Below, piece by piece: positions 1-9,144 of a DNA stretch of 64,000 bases (within the stretch, counting starts at the first letter, position 1; every line of letters starts with the position of its first letter). The stretch spans positions 65,627-129,626 of the forward strand of contig CAZYFH010000008.1 in the NCBI GenBank assembly GCA_964646815.1. The letters run 5' to 3'. Source of the DNA: CAZYFH01 sp964646815 (GTDB lineage: Bacteria; Acidobacteriota; Vicinamibacteria; Vicinamibacterales; UBA8438). The notes under the pieces were generated by a model. It searched no databases, was not told the origin of the DNA, and worked only from the letters and a program-made list of their open reading frames with translations. A program made the translations under genes and the position numbers.

Positions 1-3000
1 GATGTTGTCTTCGGCCGCGAAGGTGGAACGGGCCGGCGGGTAGAGGACCAGCCGGCCCCCGGACAGCCCCTTGCCGAAGTAGTCGTTCGCGTCACCCTCG
101 ATGGTCAACGAGACTCCGCGCGGCACGAACGCCCCAAAGCTCTGGCCGGCTGAGCCCGTGAACTTGATGCGGATCGTGTCGTTGGGTAGGCCCGCGGCCC
201 CCCAACGGCGGGTGATGGCGGAGCCCAGCATCGTGCCGACTGTCCGGTTGACGTTGCGGATCGGCAAGTTGATCTCAACCGGCTCACGCCGGTCCAGCGC
301 CGCCGCACTCATGTCGATGAGCGTGGCATCGAGTGCTCGGTCGAGCCCGTGGTCCTGCGGTCGCACGCACCGGCGACCCACCGAGTAGGGCACCTTTGGC
401 TGGTACAGGATGGAGGTCAGATCCAGCCCCCGCGCCTTCCAGTGGTCGATCGCGCCGTGCATGTCGAGGCGGTCGGCGCGTCCGATCATCTCGTCCATCG
501 TGCGGAACCCGAGGCTGGCCATCAGCTCTCGGATCTCCTCGGCCACGAACCAGAAATATTGCTCCACGAACTCGGCCGTGCCGGTGAAGTGCTTGCGAAG
601 CTCGGGGTTCTGGGTCGCGACACCCACGGGACACGTATCGAGGTGGCAGACACGCATCATGATGCATCCGGAGACGACCAGGGGCGCCGTTGAGAAGCCG
701 TACTCCTCAGCGCCGAGCAGGGCAGCTACCACGACGTCACGGCCAGTCTTCATCTGGCCATCCACCTGCACCACGATCCGGTCGCGCAGATTATTCAGCA
801 CGAGGACCTGCTGCGTTTCGGCCAGCCCGAGCTCCCACGGTACTCCGGTGTGCTTGATGCTCGTGAGCGGCGACGCTCCCGTGCCGCCGTCATGACCCGA
901 GATCAACACGACATCCGAATGGGCCTTCGCCACCCCGGCGGCGACCGTCCCAACGCCCACTTCGGCCACGAGCTTGACGTGAATCCGGGCATCCGGGTTC
1001 GCGTTCTTCAGGTCGTGGATCAACTGCGCCAAGTCTTCGATCGAATAGATGTCGTGATGCGGAGGCGGTGAGATTAGGCCCACGCCGGGCGTCGAGTAGC
1101 GCACCTTCGCAATCCACGGGTAGACCTTGAAGCCGGGCAGCTGTCCGCCTTCGCCTGGCTTGGCGCCCTGCGCCATCTTGATCTGGAGGTCGTCCGAGTT
1201 GACGAGATACTCGCTCGTCACGCCGAAGCGGCCCGACGCGACCTGCTTGACCGCGCTCCGGCGCAGATCGCCGTTCACGTCTGGCGTGTATCGTGCCGGG
1301 TCTTCGCCGCCTTCACCGGTGTTGGATTTGCCGCCGAGGCGGTTCATCGCGATTGCCAGCGTCTCGTGCGCTTCCGCGCTGATCGACCCGTAGGACATCG
1401 CTCCGGTCGCGAACCGGGGGAAGATTGCCTCCGCTGGTTCCACCTCATCGAGCGGCACCGGCTTCGCCGCAGGCTTCAGGTCGATCAGTCCGCGGAGCGT
1501 CGCCCGTGTGCGACTCTGGTCGTTCACCAGCCCGGCGTACTCTCGATACACGTCGTGCTGCCCGCTCCGGCTGGCGTGCTGGAGCTTGAAGACGGTCTCC
1601 GGGTTGAAGAGGTGGTATTCGCCATCTCGCCGCCACTGATACTCGCCGCCCGTGTCGAGTTCGTCGTCCACCGGGCCACGCACCGGGAACGCCCGCACAT
1701 GCCGCCGGATGACCTCCTCGGCCACCGTGTCGATGCCGATGCCGCCGACGCGTGACGCAGTCCAGGTGAAGTAGCGGTCGACAAAGGCCTGGTCCAGACC
1801 GATCGCCTCGAAAATCTGTGCCCCGCGGTAACTCTGCAGGGTCGAAATGCCCATCTTCGACATCACCTTGAGCACACCCTTCGTGCACGCCTTGATGTAG
1901 TGCCGGATGGCCTGGGTGAGCTCGAGATCCTGGAGTTCGCCGTCCAACAGGAGCTCCGCGATCGTCTCGAAGGCAAGGTACGGGTTGACGGCGGCGGCGC
2001 CGTAGCCGACCAGCAGCGCCATGTGGTGGCACTCACGCGCCTCCCCCGTTTCGATGATCAACGCGCACTTGGTTCGGCTGCCTTCACGCACGAGGTGGTG
2101 GTGCACGCCCGCTGTGGCCAGGAGTGCCGGGATGGGGGCATGCGCGCGATCCATGCCACGATCCGAAAGCACGATCATGGTCGCGCCGTCCGCCACCGTC
2201 GCGCTGGCCTTTCGGCATAACGCCGTCATCGCCGGTTCGAGTCCCGCGGTGCCAGCGCCAGGGTCGAACAGCATGTCGAGAGTGGCAGCCCGGAACGCGG
2301 GGTCGGTCAGATGACGCAGCTTCGCAAGGTCGTCGTTGTCCAGGACCGGATCGTCGATCCTAATGTGGTGACACGACGCTGCCTCGGGTGCCAGGAGATT
2401 GCTCTCGGCGCCGAGCATCGATCCCATGTCGGTGACCAGCTCCTCACGGATCGCGTCCAGCGGAGGGTTCGTCACCTGCGCGAACAACTGCTTAAAGTAG
2501 TCATAGAGTAGCCGCGAGCGGTCCGAGAGCACCGCCAGGGCCGTGTCGGTGCCCATGGAGCCGAGCGGCTCGGCTCCATGCTGAGCCATCGGGCCGATGA
2601 GAATCCTGAGGTCCTCCTCGGTGTAACCAAACGCGCGTTGGCGCCGGCGCACGGTGTCGTGCGACGGCGGCGGCGCGTACGGCGCGGCCGGGACGTCGTC
2701 GAGGTGGACGAGTTCCGCGTCGAGCCATGCGGCGTACGGGTGCTCGGCCGCGAGCTCTCGCTTGATCTCTTCGTCATCGATGATCCGGCCCTGCGCCGTG
2801 TCGACGAGGAAGATGCGTCCGGGGTGCAGCCGTTCCTTGATCCGCACGTTCTCCGGTGGGACATCCAGCACGCCGACTTCAGAGGCCATGATGACCATGT
2901 CGTCGGTCGTCACGTAGTACCGCGAGGGACGTAGGCCGTTACGGTCGAGCACCGCGCCAATCACTGTCCCGTCAGTGAACGCGATGGATGCCGGTCCGTC

Positions 3001-4095
3001 CCACGGCTCCATGAGCGAGGCGTGATACTGGTAGAACGCGCGGCGCTCCGGCGACATCGATTCATGGTTCGACCACGGTTCCGGGATCATCATCAGCATG
3101 GCATGGGCGAGCGGCCGGCCGGTCTGCACGAGGAACTCGAGGACGTTGTCAAACGTGGCGGTGTCGCTTTGGCCCTCCTTGATCAGCGGAAACAGCTTGG
3201 CGAGGTCGTCGCCGAACAGCTCTGAGCGACACAGCGTCTCGCGCGCCCGCATCCAATTGATGTTGCCGCGCAGCGTGTTGATCTCGCCGTTGTGCGCGAC
3301 ATAGCGGTAGGGGTGGGCCAGCGGCCATGACGGGAATGTGTTGGTACTGAACCGCGAGTGCACGAGGGCAAGCGCCGATTCGACATCGGGGTCGGCGAGA
3401 TCCGGGAACATCGTCTCGAACTGATCGGCGATAAGCATGCCCTTATAGACAATGGTGTTCGACGAAAGGCTGGCAATGTAAAACAGATGGCGTTCGGCGA
3501 GCTCGAGGCCGTCGACGTCAAGCGTCACGCGTCTCCGGATGACGTATAGGTCGCGCTCGAACCGGGCGCGTGGGTCGGGCACATTGGCGCGCGCGGGACT
3601 GCGGCCGATGATGATCTGCCGAATCACCGGCTCGCCACTCCGGGCCGTCGCGCCGAGTGGCGTGTCGTCCGTCGGCACGTCTCGCCAACCGAGGAACTGG
3701 TGGCCCTCGTCGGTCACGATGCGAGCAAAGAGCTCCTCGATGTGACGGCGCTCCGACTGATCCTGTGGCAAGAACACCATCCCGACCCCGTACGCTCCAG
3801 CCTCGGGGAGGTCGATACCGAGCGTGCCGGCGGCCTTCTTCAGGAACTTGTGCGGCAGTTGCAAGAGCATGCCTGCCCCGTCCCCGGTGTTCGCCTCGCA
3901 GCCGCAGGCACCCCGATGCGAGAGGTTGAGGACAACTTCGAATGCCTGCCGCACCAGCTTGTGCGACCGATTACCTGCGATGTTGACGACGAAACCGACA
4001 CCGCACGAATCGTGCTCGTTCCGCGGATCGTACAGACCCTGCGCCGGCGGCAGTGCGCCGCGGAGTCCGCGGGGGAGAGGAGGTGGCCCGCTCAT
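1..4095 (-). CDS. gltB: Glutamate synthase large (alpha) subunit, 3' end cut by window
   Basis: Transfers the amide nitrogen of glutamine to 2-oxoglutarate to give two glutamates; cytoplasmic ammonium assimilation. The 1,365 residues present run off the left edge, so roughly the last 130-150 residues of a protein of about 1,500 are missing. The class II amidotransferase cysteine is Cys31 in EHDSCGVGF, so about 30 residues form the usual cleaved propeptide. The 3Fe-4S ligands are Cys1144, Cys1150 and Cys1155 (CIMMRVCHLDTCPVG). The frame stays open to base 1 and no break was seen in the parts translated. The ATG lies 5 nt after the stop of the LysR gene, so the two are probably co-transcribed. 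The small subunit gltD is not in this window. Confidence 0.95.
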   Translation of the reverse strand, partial: MSGPPPLPRGLRGALPPAQGLYDPRNEHDSCGVGFVVNIAGNRSHKLVRQAFEVVLNLSHRGACGCEANTGDGAGMLLQLPHKFLKKAAGTLGIDLPEAGAYGVGMVFLPQDQSERRHIEELFARIVTDEGHQFLGWRDVPTDDTPLGATARSGEPVIRQIIIGRSPARANVPDPRARFERDLYVIRRRVTLDVDGLELAERHLFYIASLSSNTIVYKGMLIADQFETMFPDLADPDVESALALVHSRFSTNTFPSWPLAHPYRYVAHNGEINTLRGNINWMRARETLCRSELFGDDLAKLFPLIKEGQSDTATFDNVLEFLVQTGRPLAHAMLMMIPEPWSNHESMSPERRAFYQYHASLMEPWDGPASIAFTDGTVIGAVLDRNGLRPSRYYVTTDDMVIMASEVGVLDVPPENVRIKERLHPGRIFLVDTAQGRIIDDEEIKRELAAEHPYAAWLDAELVHLDDVPAAPYAPPPSHDTVRRRQRAFGYTEEDLRILIGPMAQHGAEPLGSMGTDTALAVLSDRSRLLYDYFKQLFAQVTNPPLDAIREELVTDMGSMLGAESNLLAPEAASCHHIRIDDPVLDNDDLAKLRHLTDPAFRAATLDMLFDPGAGTAGLEPAMTALCRKASATVADGATMIVLSDRGMDRAHAPIPALLATAGVHHHLVREGSRTKCALIIETGEARECHHMALLVGYGAAAVNPYLAFETIAELLLDGELQDLELTQAIRHYIKACTKGVLKVMSKMGISTLQSYRGAQIFEAIGLDQAFVDRYFTWTASRVGGIGIDTVAEEVIRRHVRAFPVRGPVDDELDTGGEYQWRRDGEYHLFNPETVFKLQHASRSGQHDVYREYAGLVNDQSRTRATLRGLIDLKPAAKPVPLDEVEPAEAIFPRFATGAMSYGSISAEAHETLAIAMNRLGGKSNTGEGGEDPARYTPDVNGDLRRSAVKQVASGRFGVTSEYLVNSDDLQIKMAQGAKPGEGGQLPGFKVYPWIAKVRYSTPGVGLISPPPHHDIYSIEDLAQLIHDLKNANPDARIHVKLVAEVGVGTVAAGVAKAHSDVVLISGHDGGTGASPLTSIKHTGVPWELGLAETQQVLVLNNLRDRIVVQVDGQMKTGRDVVVAALLGAEEYGFSTAPLVVSGCIMMRVCHLDTCPVGVATQNPELRKHFTGTAEFVEQYFWFVAEEIRELMASLGFRTMDEMIGRADRLDMHGAIDHWKARGLDLTSILYQPKVPYSVGRRCVRPQDHGLDRALDATLIDMSAAALDRREPVEINLPIRNVNRTVGTMLGSAITRRWGAAGLPNDTIRIKFTGSAGQSFGAFVPRGVSLTIEGDANDYFGKGLSGGRLVLYPPARSTFAAEDNI

Positions 4096-4100
4096 CTGCG

Positions 4101-5111
4101 TCAACTCGCGCCCCGGTTGGAGACGGCGGCGTGCGATGGGCCCGCGCGCCCGGACTCCGAGGGCGGCACGTGTCGCGCGGCCGGCCCGCGCAGCTGGCGG
4201 CCGACCGCGCCGGCAACGCCAGGAGCGCACAGTACCTTGATGAACTCGGTGACGGCTGGGTTGAGGCGTCGCTTGCGGCGATGGATAATGTTCAGGGGGC
4301 GGACGAACGGCGTATCTCCGGCGGCGGTCTGCAACCCGATCTTCACGAGCGTGCGTCGCTGCACCTCGCGTCTCAGGGTCGCTTCGGGGAGGATGGCGAC
4401 GCCGGCGCCGTCCTCGATTGCTTGCTTGATGTTCTCGATGTTGTCGAACTCGGCCGCGACCTGAACATCGGCGTCATGGCGTCGGAGAAAACGGTCTATC
4501 TCCCGGCGCACTGGCAATCCCCGGTCGAACGTGACGAATGCCTCGCCGGCGAGCTCTCGCGGTCCGAGCGCCGCCTTCTCCTGCGCGAACCGATGCGTGG
4601 GCAGGCAAGCGACCACCATCGTCTGGTTTTGCCAAGGGATTGCCGTAAGCTCGCGGCCCGGGGTCGCAAACGAGATGAGCCCGAGATCCGATTGGTCGTT
4701 GAGCACCCGCATGTAGATCTGATCCGGATGCATGTATTCGAGGTCGACCCCGACACCGGGCACCGATGCGCGGAACTGGTCGACGTACTGGCTGAGATCG
4801 TGTAGCCGGACGGAGTAGATGGATGCGAGCCGGACTGTGTAACCGGAGGGGTGCTTCCGCCGCTGCACCGCCTCTTCCAGCTCGTGATACCGGTCGACGA
4901 TCTCCTGACAGCCCTTGAAGAACAACTTGCCCTCTGGCGTCAGCAACCATGGGCGCTTGGAGCGGTCGATGAGCTGCGTCCCGAGTCGTTTCTCTATCTG
5001 GCGCACGGCTTGGCTGGCCGCCGACTGGCTCACCGAGTTGGCCATCGCGCCGCGTGAGAAGCTCTGGTGGCGAACCACATCGCAGAAAATATTGAGGGCC
5101 TCAAGGTGCAT
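4101..5111 (-). CDS. LysR-family transcriptional regulator upstream of gltB
   Basis: DNA-binding regulator of 336 residues. A winged helix-turn-helix occupies residues 3-63 (LEALNIFCDVVRHQSFSRGA, then SQSAASQAVRQIEKRLG), followed by the periplasmic-binding-protein-like effector domain at about 90-295. The tail after residue 300 is about 35 residues longer than usual and low in complexity. Its stop is 5 nt before the gltB ATG, so regulator and glutamate synthase share a transcript. LysR proteins of the GltC, CysB and CysL groups control nitrogen or sulfur assimilation, and both pathways are next to this gene; which effector it reads cannot be told from sequence. The start is supported by a good promoter directly upstream. 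Confidence 0.9.
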   Translation of the reverse strand: MHLEALNIFCDVVRHQSFSRGAMANSVSQSAASQAVRQIEKRLGTQLIDRSKRPWLLTPEGKLFFKGCQEIVDRYHELEEAVQRRKHPSGYTVRLASIYSVRLHDLSQYVDQFRASVPGVGVDLEYMHPDQIYMRVLNDQSDLGLISFATPGRELTAIPWQNQTMVVACLPTHRFAQEKAALGPRELAGEAFVTFDRGLPVRREIDRFLRRHDADVQVAAEFDNIENIKQAIEDGAGVAILPEATLRREVQRRTLVKIGLQTAAGDTPFVRPLNIIHRRKRRLNPAVTEFIKVLCAPGVAGAVGRQLRGPAARHVPPSESGRAGPSHAAVSNRGAS

Positions 5112-5119
5112 GGCCAGCC

Positions 5120-5148
5120 ACTTTACCCACCAGGGTCACTAATGGCAA
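5120..5148 (-). promoter_or_regulatory. Sigma70-type promoter of the LysR-gltB transcript, near leaderless
   Basis: On the minus strand TTGCCA, a 17-nt spacer and TAAAGT precede the LysR ATG, with only 8 nt between the -10 box and the ATG. A start site 6-8 nt after the -10 would place the mRNA 5' end at or within a base or two of the ATG. AT-rich sequence further upstream (about 5149-5280) is unusual for this genome and may hold the regulator's own binding site. Confidence 0.55.
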
Positions 5149-5831
5149 GTCGTCTAGATATTAATGTTTATGATTCAGTGTAGTGCCGCGCCACGGGCCG
5201 ATCTAGAGATCGTTAAATTCTTGTAACATATTTACTATCATGCACTTACGTATTTCTTGAGGAGCATTTAAAGTGGGGCGAGTGCCCGAACTTAAGTGGC
5301 CAACGTGCCAACGGATGTGGCGGCCTGACCCCGGACTAGGTCCGTTGACAACGAGGTCGTCGAGGCGCAGTTGGGTGTTGCCCGTGCCCAGAGGAGAAAG
5401 ATGCGCGGTTGTTCGGGTCGGTTGGATTCCGTTGGCCAGTGGTCGAGACCCCGTTGGGCCAACGGCCTGGCGTTCACCTGCGGTCGCGCGCCCTACCGGG
5501 CGGCCGTCACGGTGCCACGCCTGTTTGGCCGCACGCTACTCTCTCGACGACAGCTTCTGAGCGCCGTCCAAAGTGCCGAACGCGCAGCCCACGTGCCCAG
5601 CCGCAGAGTCCCGCCGTTCGCACGATCTCGAGCGTGAGATAGTCGGAAAACCCCACCGCTAGTGGCCTGGATCGGGTGGATCGGTAGTGGTCACCGGCGC
5701 GCGACGCCCGGCTGACAAGGCGCGACGAGGGAGGAGACGCACCGTCTGTGAATACGCTGATGCATGGTCCAGCGCCGGCCATCGCTGGATGCCCCGCCCG
5801 GTGAGGCTCTCGATTCACCTGATACAGGCCA
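5149..5831. other. 683-bp stretch without a recognisable gene
   Basis: The first 130 bp are AT-rich (ATATTAATGTTTATGATTC and similar), fitting an upstream control region for the LysR gene. The remainder is ordinary high-GC sequence. Open frames exist on both strands but show no family motif, no convincing ribosome binding site and no coding-like composition. I see no tRNA fold or clear terminator. Confidence 0.5.
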
Positions 5832-6416
5832 CTATCCGCCGAGCCTGCGAAGAAGGGTATCCAAGGGTGCGGCTTGAGGCACGGTGACGCTGACGGCGAG
5901 GCGGTCGTCTGCCTCGGCGTTTCTCGCGACTTCGCACGACTGCCCATCGAATAACGTGGTCGCAAACGCGAGCAGTGCCGTCTCCAGCGTGAGTGCGGCC
6001 TCATCGGTGTTCGGCGCCAGCAGCCGGTCGTTTGCGATGAGCTCAATCTCGCTACTGCGAAACCTGACCGGCGCGTCGAAGGTCGTCTCCGTCTCGAGTA
6101 GCCGCGCGGCGCCGAATAGCATCCGACACACCGCTCGAAGCCGATCCGCGAACGACCCATCGAGCGGCTGTTTCCTGGTGTAGACGAAACCGGGCCGCCC
6201 GCCCGCGTCATCGATCCCGTAGTTGCCCTCGTGCGCGACCAGTAGGACACGGGGGCCGTCGGTGAGGTGCGTGTAGTCCGCGACGTCGATCAGGAGGCCG
6301 TCGACGGCGCCGGTCTGGATCCAGCGATGAAAGACCGGAACGCACGCGTGAGGCGACACGACCGCCGCCGAATCCACGAAGAGCTTGAGCCCGAAGCGTT
6401 GCAGTTGCTCGACCAT
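5832..6416 (-). CDS. Conserved protein of unknown function following sulfite reductase
   Basis: A 194-residue soluble protein. I recognise the block VPVFHRWIQTGAVDGLLIDV (residues 26-45), followed by an ADYTHL segment and GFVYTRKQPL, as typical of a conserved uncharacterised family found beside assimilatory sulfite reductases. There are no cysteine clusters, membrane segments or known catalytic motifs. An open frame extends 75 codons further upstream, but that part is arginine-rich and overlaps the sulfite reductase terminus and a repeat; the ATG at 6416 begins the conserved sequence (MVEQLQRFGLKLF). It is the last gene of the sulfate-assimilation operon, about 140 nt after sulfite reductase, which suggests a helper role in sulfite reduction. 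Function is not known. Confidence 0.75.
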   Translation of the reverse strand: MVEQLQRFGLKLFVDSAAVVSPHACVPVFHRWIQTGAVDGLLIDVADYTHLTDGPRVLLVAHEGNYGIDDAGGRPGFVYTRKQPLDGSFADRLRAVCRMLFGAARLLETETTFDAPVRFRSSEIELIANDRLLAPNTDEAALTLETALLAFATTLFDGQSCEVARNAEADDRLAVSVTVPQAAPLDTLLRRLGG

Positions 6417-6423
6417 ATTTAAA

Positions 6424-6530
6424 CGGGGCTTCACCCCGACCCCCTGCGGGCGCTGCGTGGGGACCCCGAGAGCCCCACTCCGCGCCCGCGAGGCGTGCTG
6501 TGCGCGCCTTGGCCGTTCGCCACCGAGGAC
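6424..6530. repeat. Dispersed repeat family B, copy 1
   Basis: A hairpin core GGGGCTTCACCCC is followed by a CGGGCG segment and CGCGAGGCGTGCTGTGCGCG. The same order of blocks recurs, partly diverged, at 41245-41297 and 58826-58886. It lies between sulfite reductase and the next gene of the operon. Confidence 0.45.
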
Positions 6531-6556
6531 CCTCTCGTGTCGGCCCGCATGAAGGT

Positions 6557-8845
6557 CTAAGAGCCAGGCGACAGCCGTGGGGCGGCGCCGGCTGATGGCG
6601 GCAGGTCGGCGATCGGGCGCACCGCCAGCCGTGCCTGGCATGCGTGGCTCGCCTCGAGGAAGAGCTGCGCCTCCTCGACGAGTCGGTGCGCCGCTTCGGC
6701 GGACGCGCGCGGTCCGTTCTCGTGGCGCCGGAACAGATACATCGCGAACTTGCCACCGGCGAATCTGTCGAAGAAGAGCTCCGTGTTGAAGAACCGCGTT
6801 CGGAACTCCCGAACGATCACATCTGGATCGTCGGCGATGTCGACGAACTCCGATTTAATAAGTCCCTTCGCGGCGAGGACCATCCCTCCGTAGGCGAGGG
6901 CATCCGCCCTGATCGCATCACCCGCCTCAAGTTGGAGCTGCGCCTCGAAGATTTGTGCTTCGGCCGCCGCGAGGTCGAACTCCGTCAGCGAGACCACCTC
7001 CCCGGCGCACTCGCCGACGCCCATGTCGCCGAGGGTGAACTCGCGGGGATCGCCCCAGTCCGAGTAGAACTCGGAGTCCTCGTCGTGGGCTGGCACCGGT
7101 ACCAGATCTTCGAGCATGTCCTTGAGCGCCCGCTTGCCGATGCGCCGCGTGAATTCCTGGAACGACTCCGTGCCCTGGCGGTCCGCGACGAATCGCTCGG
7201 TGATCCGGGCGATGACGTCGGGAATACGCTTCGAGGGGATCGCCCCCGAGGCCAGCCCGTACAAGCCGGCGTTGTCGACCCATTGCCCACCGAGGACGAC
7301 CTGGAAGTGGGGCACAGTGTAGCCGCCGATGTTGCGGCTGACCCCATAGAACCCGAGGTCGGCGATGTGGTGCTGACCGCAGGAGTTGAAGCAGCCGCTC
7401 ATCTTAATCCGCAGTCCTTCGACCGCCGGATCGAGACGGCTGGCGCGCGCCGCCAGCCTGGACTGTAGCTCTGACGCCAGCCCGCGAGACGACGCGATCC
7501 CAAGTTTGCACGTGTCGGTTCCGGGGCAGGCAGTGATGTCGGCGATGGTTCCAGCGCCCGGCTGTCCGAGCCCGATCGCCCGGAGCTCGCCGTACATCTC
7601 CGGAAGGTCCGCGGCACTGACCCAGCGAAGCATCACGTTCTGCTCGACCGTCAGCCGAATGGCGTCACCAACCCGGCGTCGAGCGATGGACGAAAGCCGG
7701 CGCGTCTGTCGCGACGTGAGATCGCCGAGCGGCAATGTGACGGTAACTGCGGCGTAGCCGGGTTGCCGCTGGTGGTAGACGTTCGTGCGCACCCACTCGT
7801 CGAAGCCATCCGACGACCCCGCGCCCTTGAGCGGCGCTGGTGTTGTGAGCGGCGCTTCGGCGAAGGCGGGGGCGTCGGCCAAGTGCGCAGTCCAGCGGTC
7901 GTCGGGCGTCAGCGCGGTGCGTTCCTCGAGTACGAGTCGCCTGAACTCCTTGATTCCGAGCTGCGCGACGAGAAACTTGATGCGTGCCCGCGCGCGGTTC
8001 CGCTTCTCGCCGAGGCGCGCGAAGACTCGCGCGATGGCCTGCGCGACCGGCAAGAGCTCCTCGACTGGGAGGAACGCATCGAACAGCTTCGCTTGATGCG
8101 GCACGGCCCCGAGACCGCCACCCACATAGGTCTCGAACCCACGCCGCTCACGTCCGTCCTCGGTCCGTGTGACCGCGATCAGGCCGAGATCGTGCATCGA
8201 GACGAGACCGCACGCGTGCTGGCGGCACCCCGAGAAGGCGACCTTGAACTTGCGTCCGAAGTCCTGAGCGTCGGGATGGCCGAGCAGGAAACGCATGCAG
8301 GCCGTCGCGTACGGCGTCACGTCGAACGATTCGTCGTGGCAGACGCCGGCCAGCGGACAGGCGGTGACGTTGCGGACGGTGTTGCCACACGCCTCGCGCG
8401 TCGTGATCCCGACGGCGCCGAGCCGCCGCATGAGGTCAGGCGTGTCGTCGATGTGCAAGTAGTGGAGCTGGACGTCCTGCCGCGTCGTGATGTGGCAGAC
8501 GCCGTCGCTGTACTCCTCCGCGAGGTCGGCCAGCACATCCATCTGCTCTGGCGTCAGCGCGCCGAATGGGATCTTGATTCGCTGCATCCCGGGCGCGTCC
8601 CACACCGTGTCGGGGCCCTTGGTCAGGCCGTTCGACGGATACGCGAGGGGTTGTGGGCCGGTACCGTCGTGCCGCTGCCCGTTGTCGTACCGCTGGCCGT
8701 AGACGCCGCGCCGCAGACGCGTTTCGGCGAAGACCTTCTCGTCAATTTTGCCCTGTCGCCGCAGCGCCATCTGGCGCTCGAACGCGTCGATCTCGGTTGC
8801 GAGATCGCGCGGGATCCGGTCGGCCAGCTCTGTATTCCAAGTCAC
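6557..8845 (-). CDS. sir: Ferredoxin-type nitrite/sulfite reductase (assimilatory sulfite reductase)
   Basis: Six-electron reductase of 762 residues carrying siroheme and a 4Fe-4S cluster. The order of two ferredoxin-like and two catalytic half domains is preserved. Cluster and siroheme ligands are in ACPGTDTCKLG (about residues 439-445) and SGCFNSCGQHH (about 484-488). The context of APS reductase and two siroheme-synthesis genes argues for sulfite rather than nitrite as substrate. The last 180 residues, from about 580, are an extra mostly helical domain not needed for catalysis in the family. The frame is open for another 173 codons upstream, but that stretch is repeat DNA; the GTG at 8845 is chosen because GAGGA lies 6 nt before it and MTWNTELADRIP begins the conserved protein. 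Expression probably follows the leader at 11.7 kb. Confidence 0.92.
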   Translation of the reverse strand: MTWNTELADRIPRDLATEIDAFERQMALRRQGKIDEKVFAETRLRRGVYGQRYDNGQRHDGTGPQPLAYPSNGLTKGPDTVWDAPGMQRIKIPFGALTPEQMDVLADLAEEYSDGVCHITTRQDVQLHYLHIDDTPDLMRRLGAVGITTREACGNTVRNVTACPLAGVCHDESFDVTPYATACMRFLLGHPDAQDFGRKFKVAFSGCRQHACGLVSMHDLGLIAVTRTEDGRERRGFETYVGGGLGAVPHQAKLFDAFLPVEELLPVAQAIARVFARLGEKRNRARARIKFLVAQLGIKEFRRLVLEERTALTPDDRWTAHLADAPAFAEAPLTTPAPLKGAGSSDGFDEWVRTNVYHQRQPGYAAVTVTLPLGDLTSRQTRRLSSIARRRVGDAIRLTVEQNVMLRWVSAADLPEMYGELRAIGLGQPGAGTIADITACPGTDTCKLGIASSRGLASELQSRLAARASRLDPAVEGLRIKMSGCFNSCGQHHIADLGFYGVSRNIGGYTVPHFQVVLGGQWVDNAGLYGLASGAIPSKRIPDVIARITERFVADRQGTESFQEFTRRIGKRALKDMLEDLVPVPAHDEDSEFYSDWGDPREFTLGDMGVGECAGEVVSLTEFDLAAAEAQIFEAQLQLEAGDAIRADALAYGGMVLAAKGLIKSEFVDIADDPDVIVREFRTRFFNTELFFDRFAGGKFAMYLFRRHENGPRASAEAAHRLVEEAQLFLEASHACQARLAVRPIADLPPSAGAAPRLSPGS

Positions 8846-8907
8846 GTGGAGTCCTCGATTAGGCGGGGCTGCGCCCCCGACTCGGCCGCAGACGCGCGGG
8901 GACACCA

Positions 8908-8950
8908 CCAGCCCATGGTGCACATCCGCGTCGCATCGAGACCGCCGAGG
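8908..8950 (-). repeat. Dispersed repeat family A, copy 1 (inverted arm)
   Basis: Reading on the minus strand gives CTCGGCGGTCTCGATGCGAC followed by TGTGCACCATGGGCTGGT. It pairs with the copy at 9024-9070 in inverted orientation across about 75 bp. Confidence 0.65.
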
Positions 8951-9023
8951 CGCCCACCGCGCAAGGCGCGAGGGGGGAGCAGATCGGGCGTCTGCGACCG
9001 ACGAGCACCGTAGCGCGGCGGGA

Positions 9024-9070
9024 TGCATCGGCGGTCGAATGCAGCGGCACATGCACCATGGGCTGGTAGC
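9024..9070 (+). repeat. Dispersed repeat family A, copy 2
   Basis: Core GCATCGGCGGTCGAATGCAG followed by CACATGCACCATGGGCTGGT. The core recurs at 22868-22916 and 24759-24803 and, degenerate, at 50722-50766. All but the last are outside coding sequence; the last overlaps the 3' end of a broken gene. Confidence 0.7.
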
Positions 9071-9144
9071 CGTACTCCGCGCGCACGAGGCGCGCCGTGC
9101 GCGCCGACAGGCGTTGACGTGTTCGTTGCGGGACACATAACGAC

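Noticed and set aside
5507..6250. Minus-strand frame of 247 codons overlapping the conserved 194-aa gene
   Set aside because: Its first half is a shadow of the conserved gene and the remainder has no motif or start signal.
7763..9013. Plus-strand frame of 416 codons opposite sulfite reductase
   Set aside because: Antisense shadow of a GC-rich gene whose minus-strand product has all siroheme and cluster motifs.
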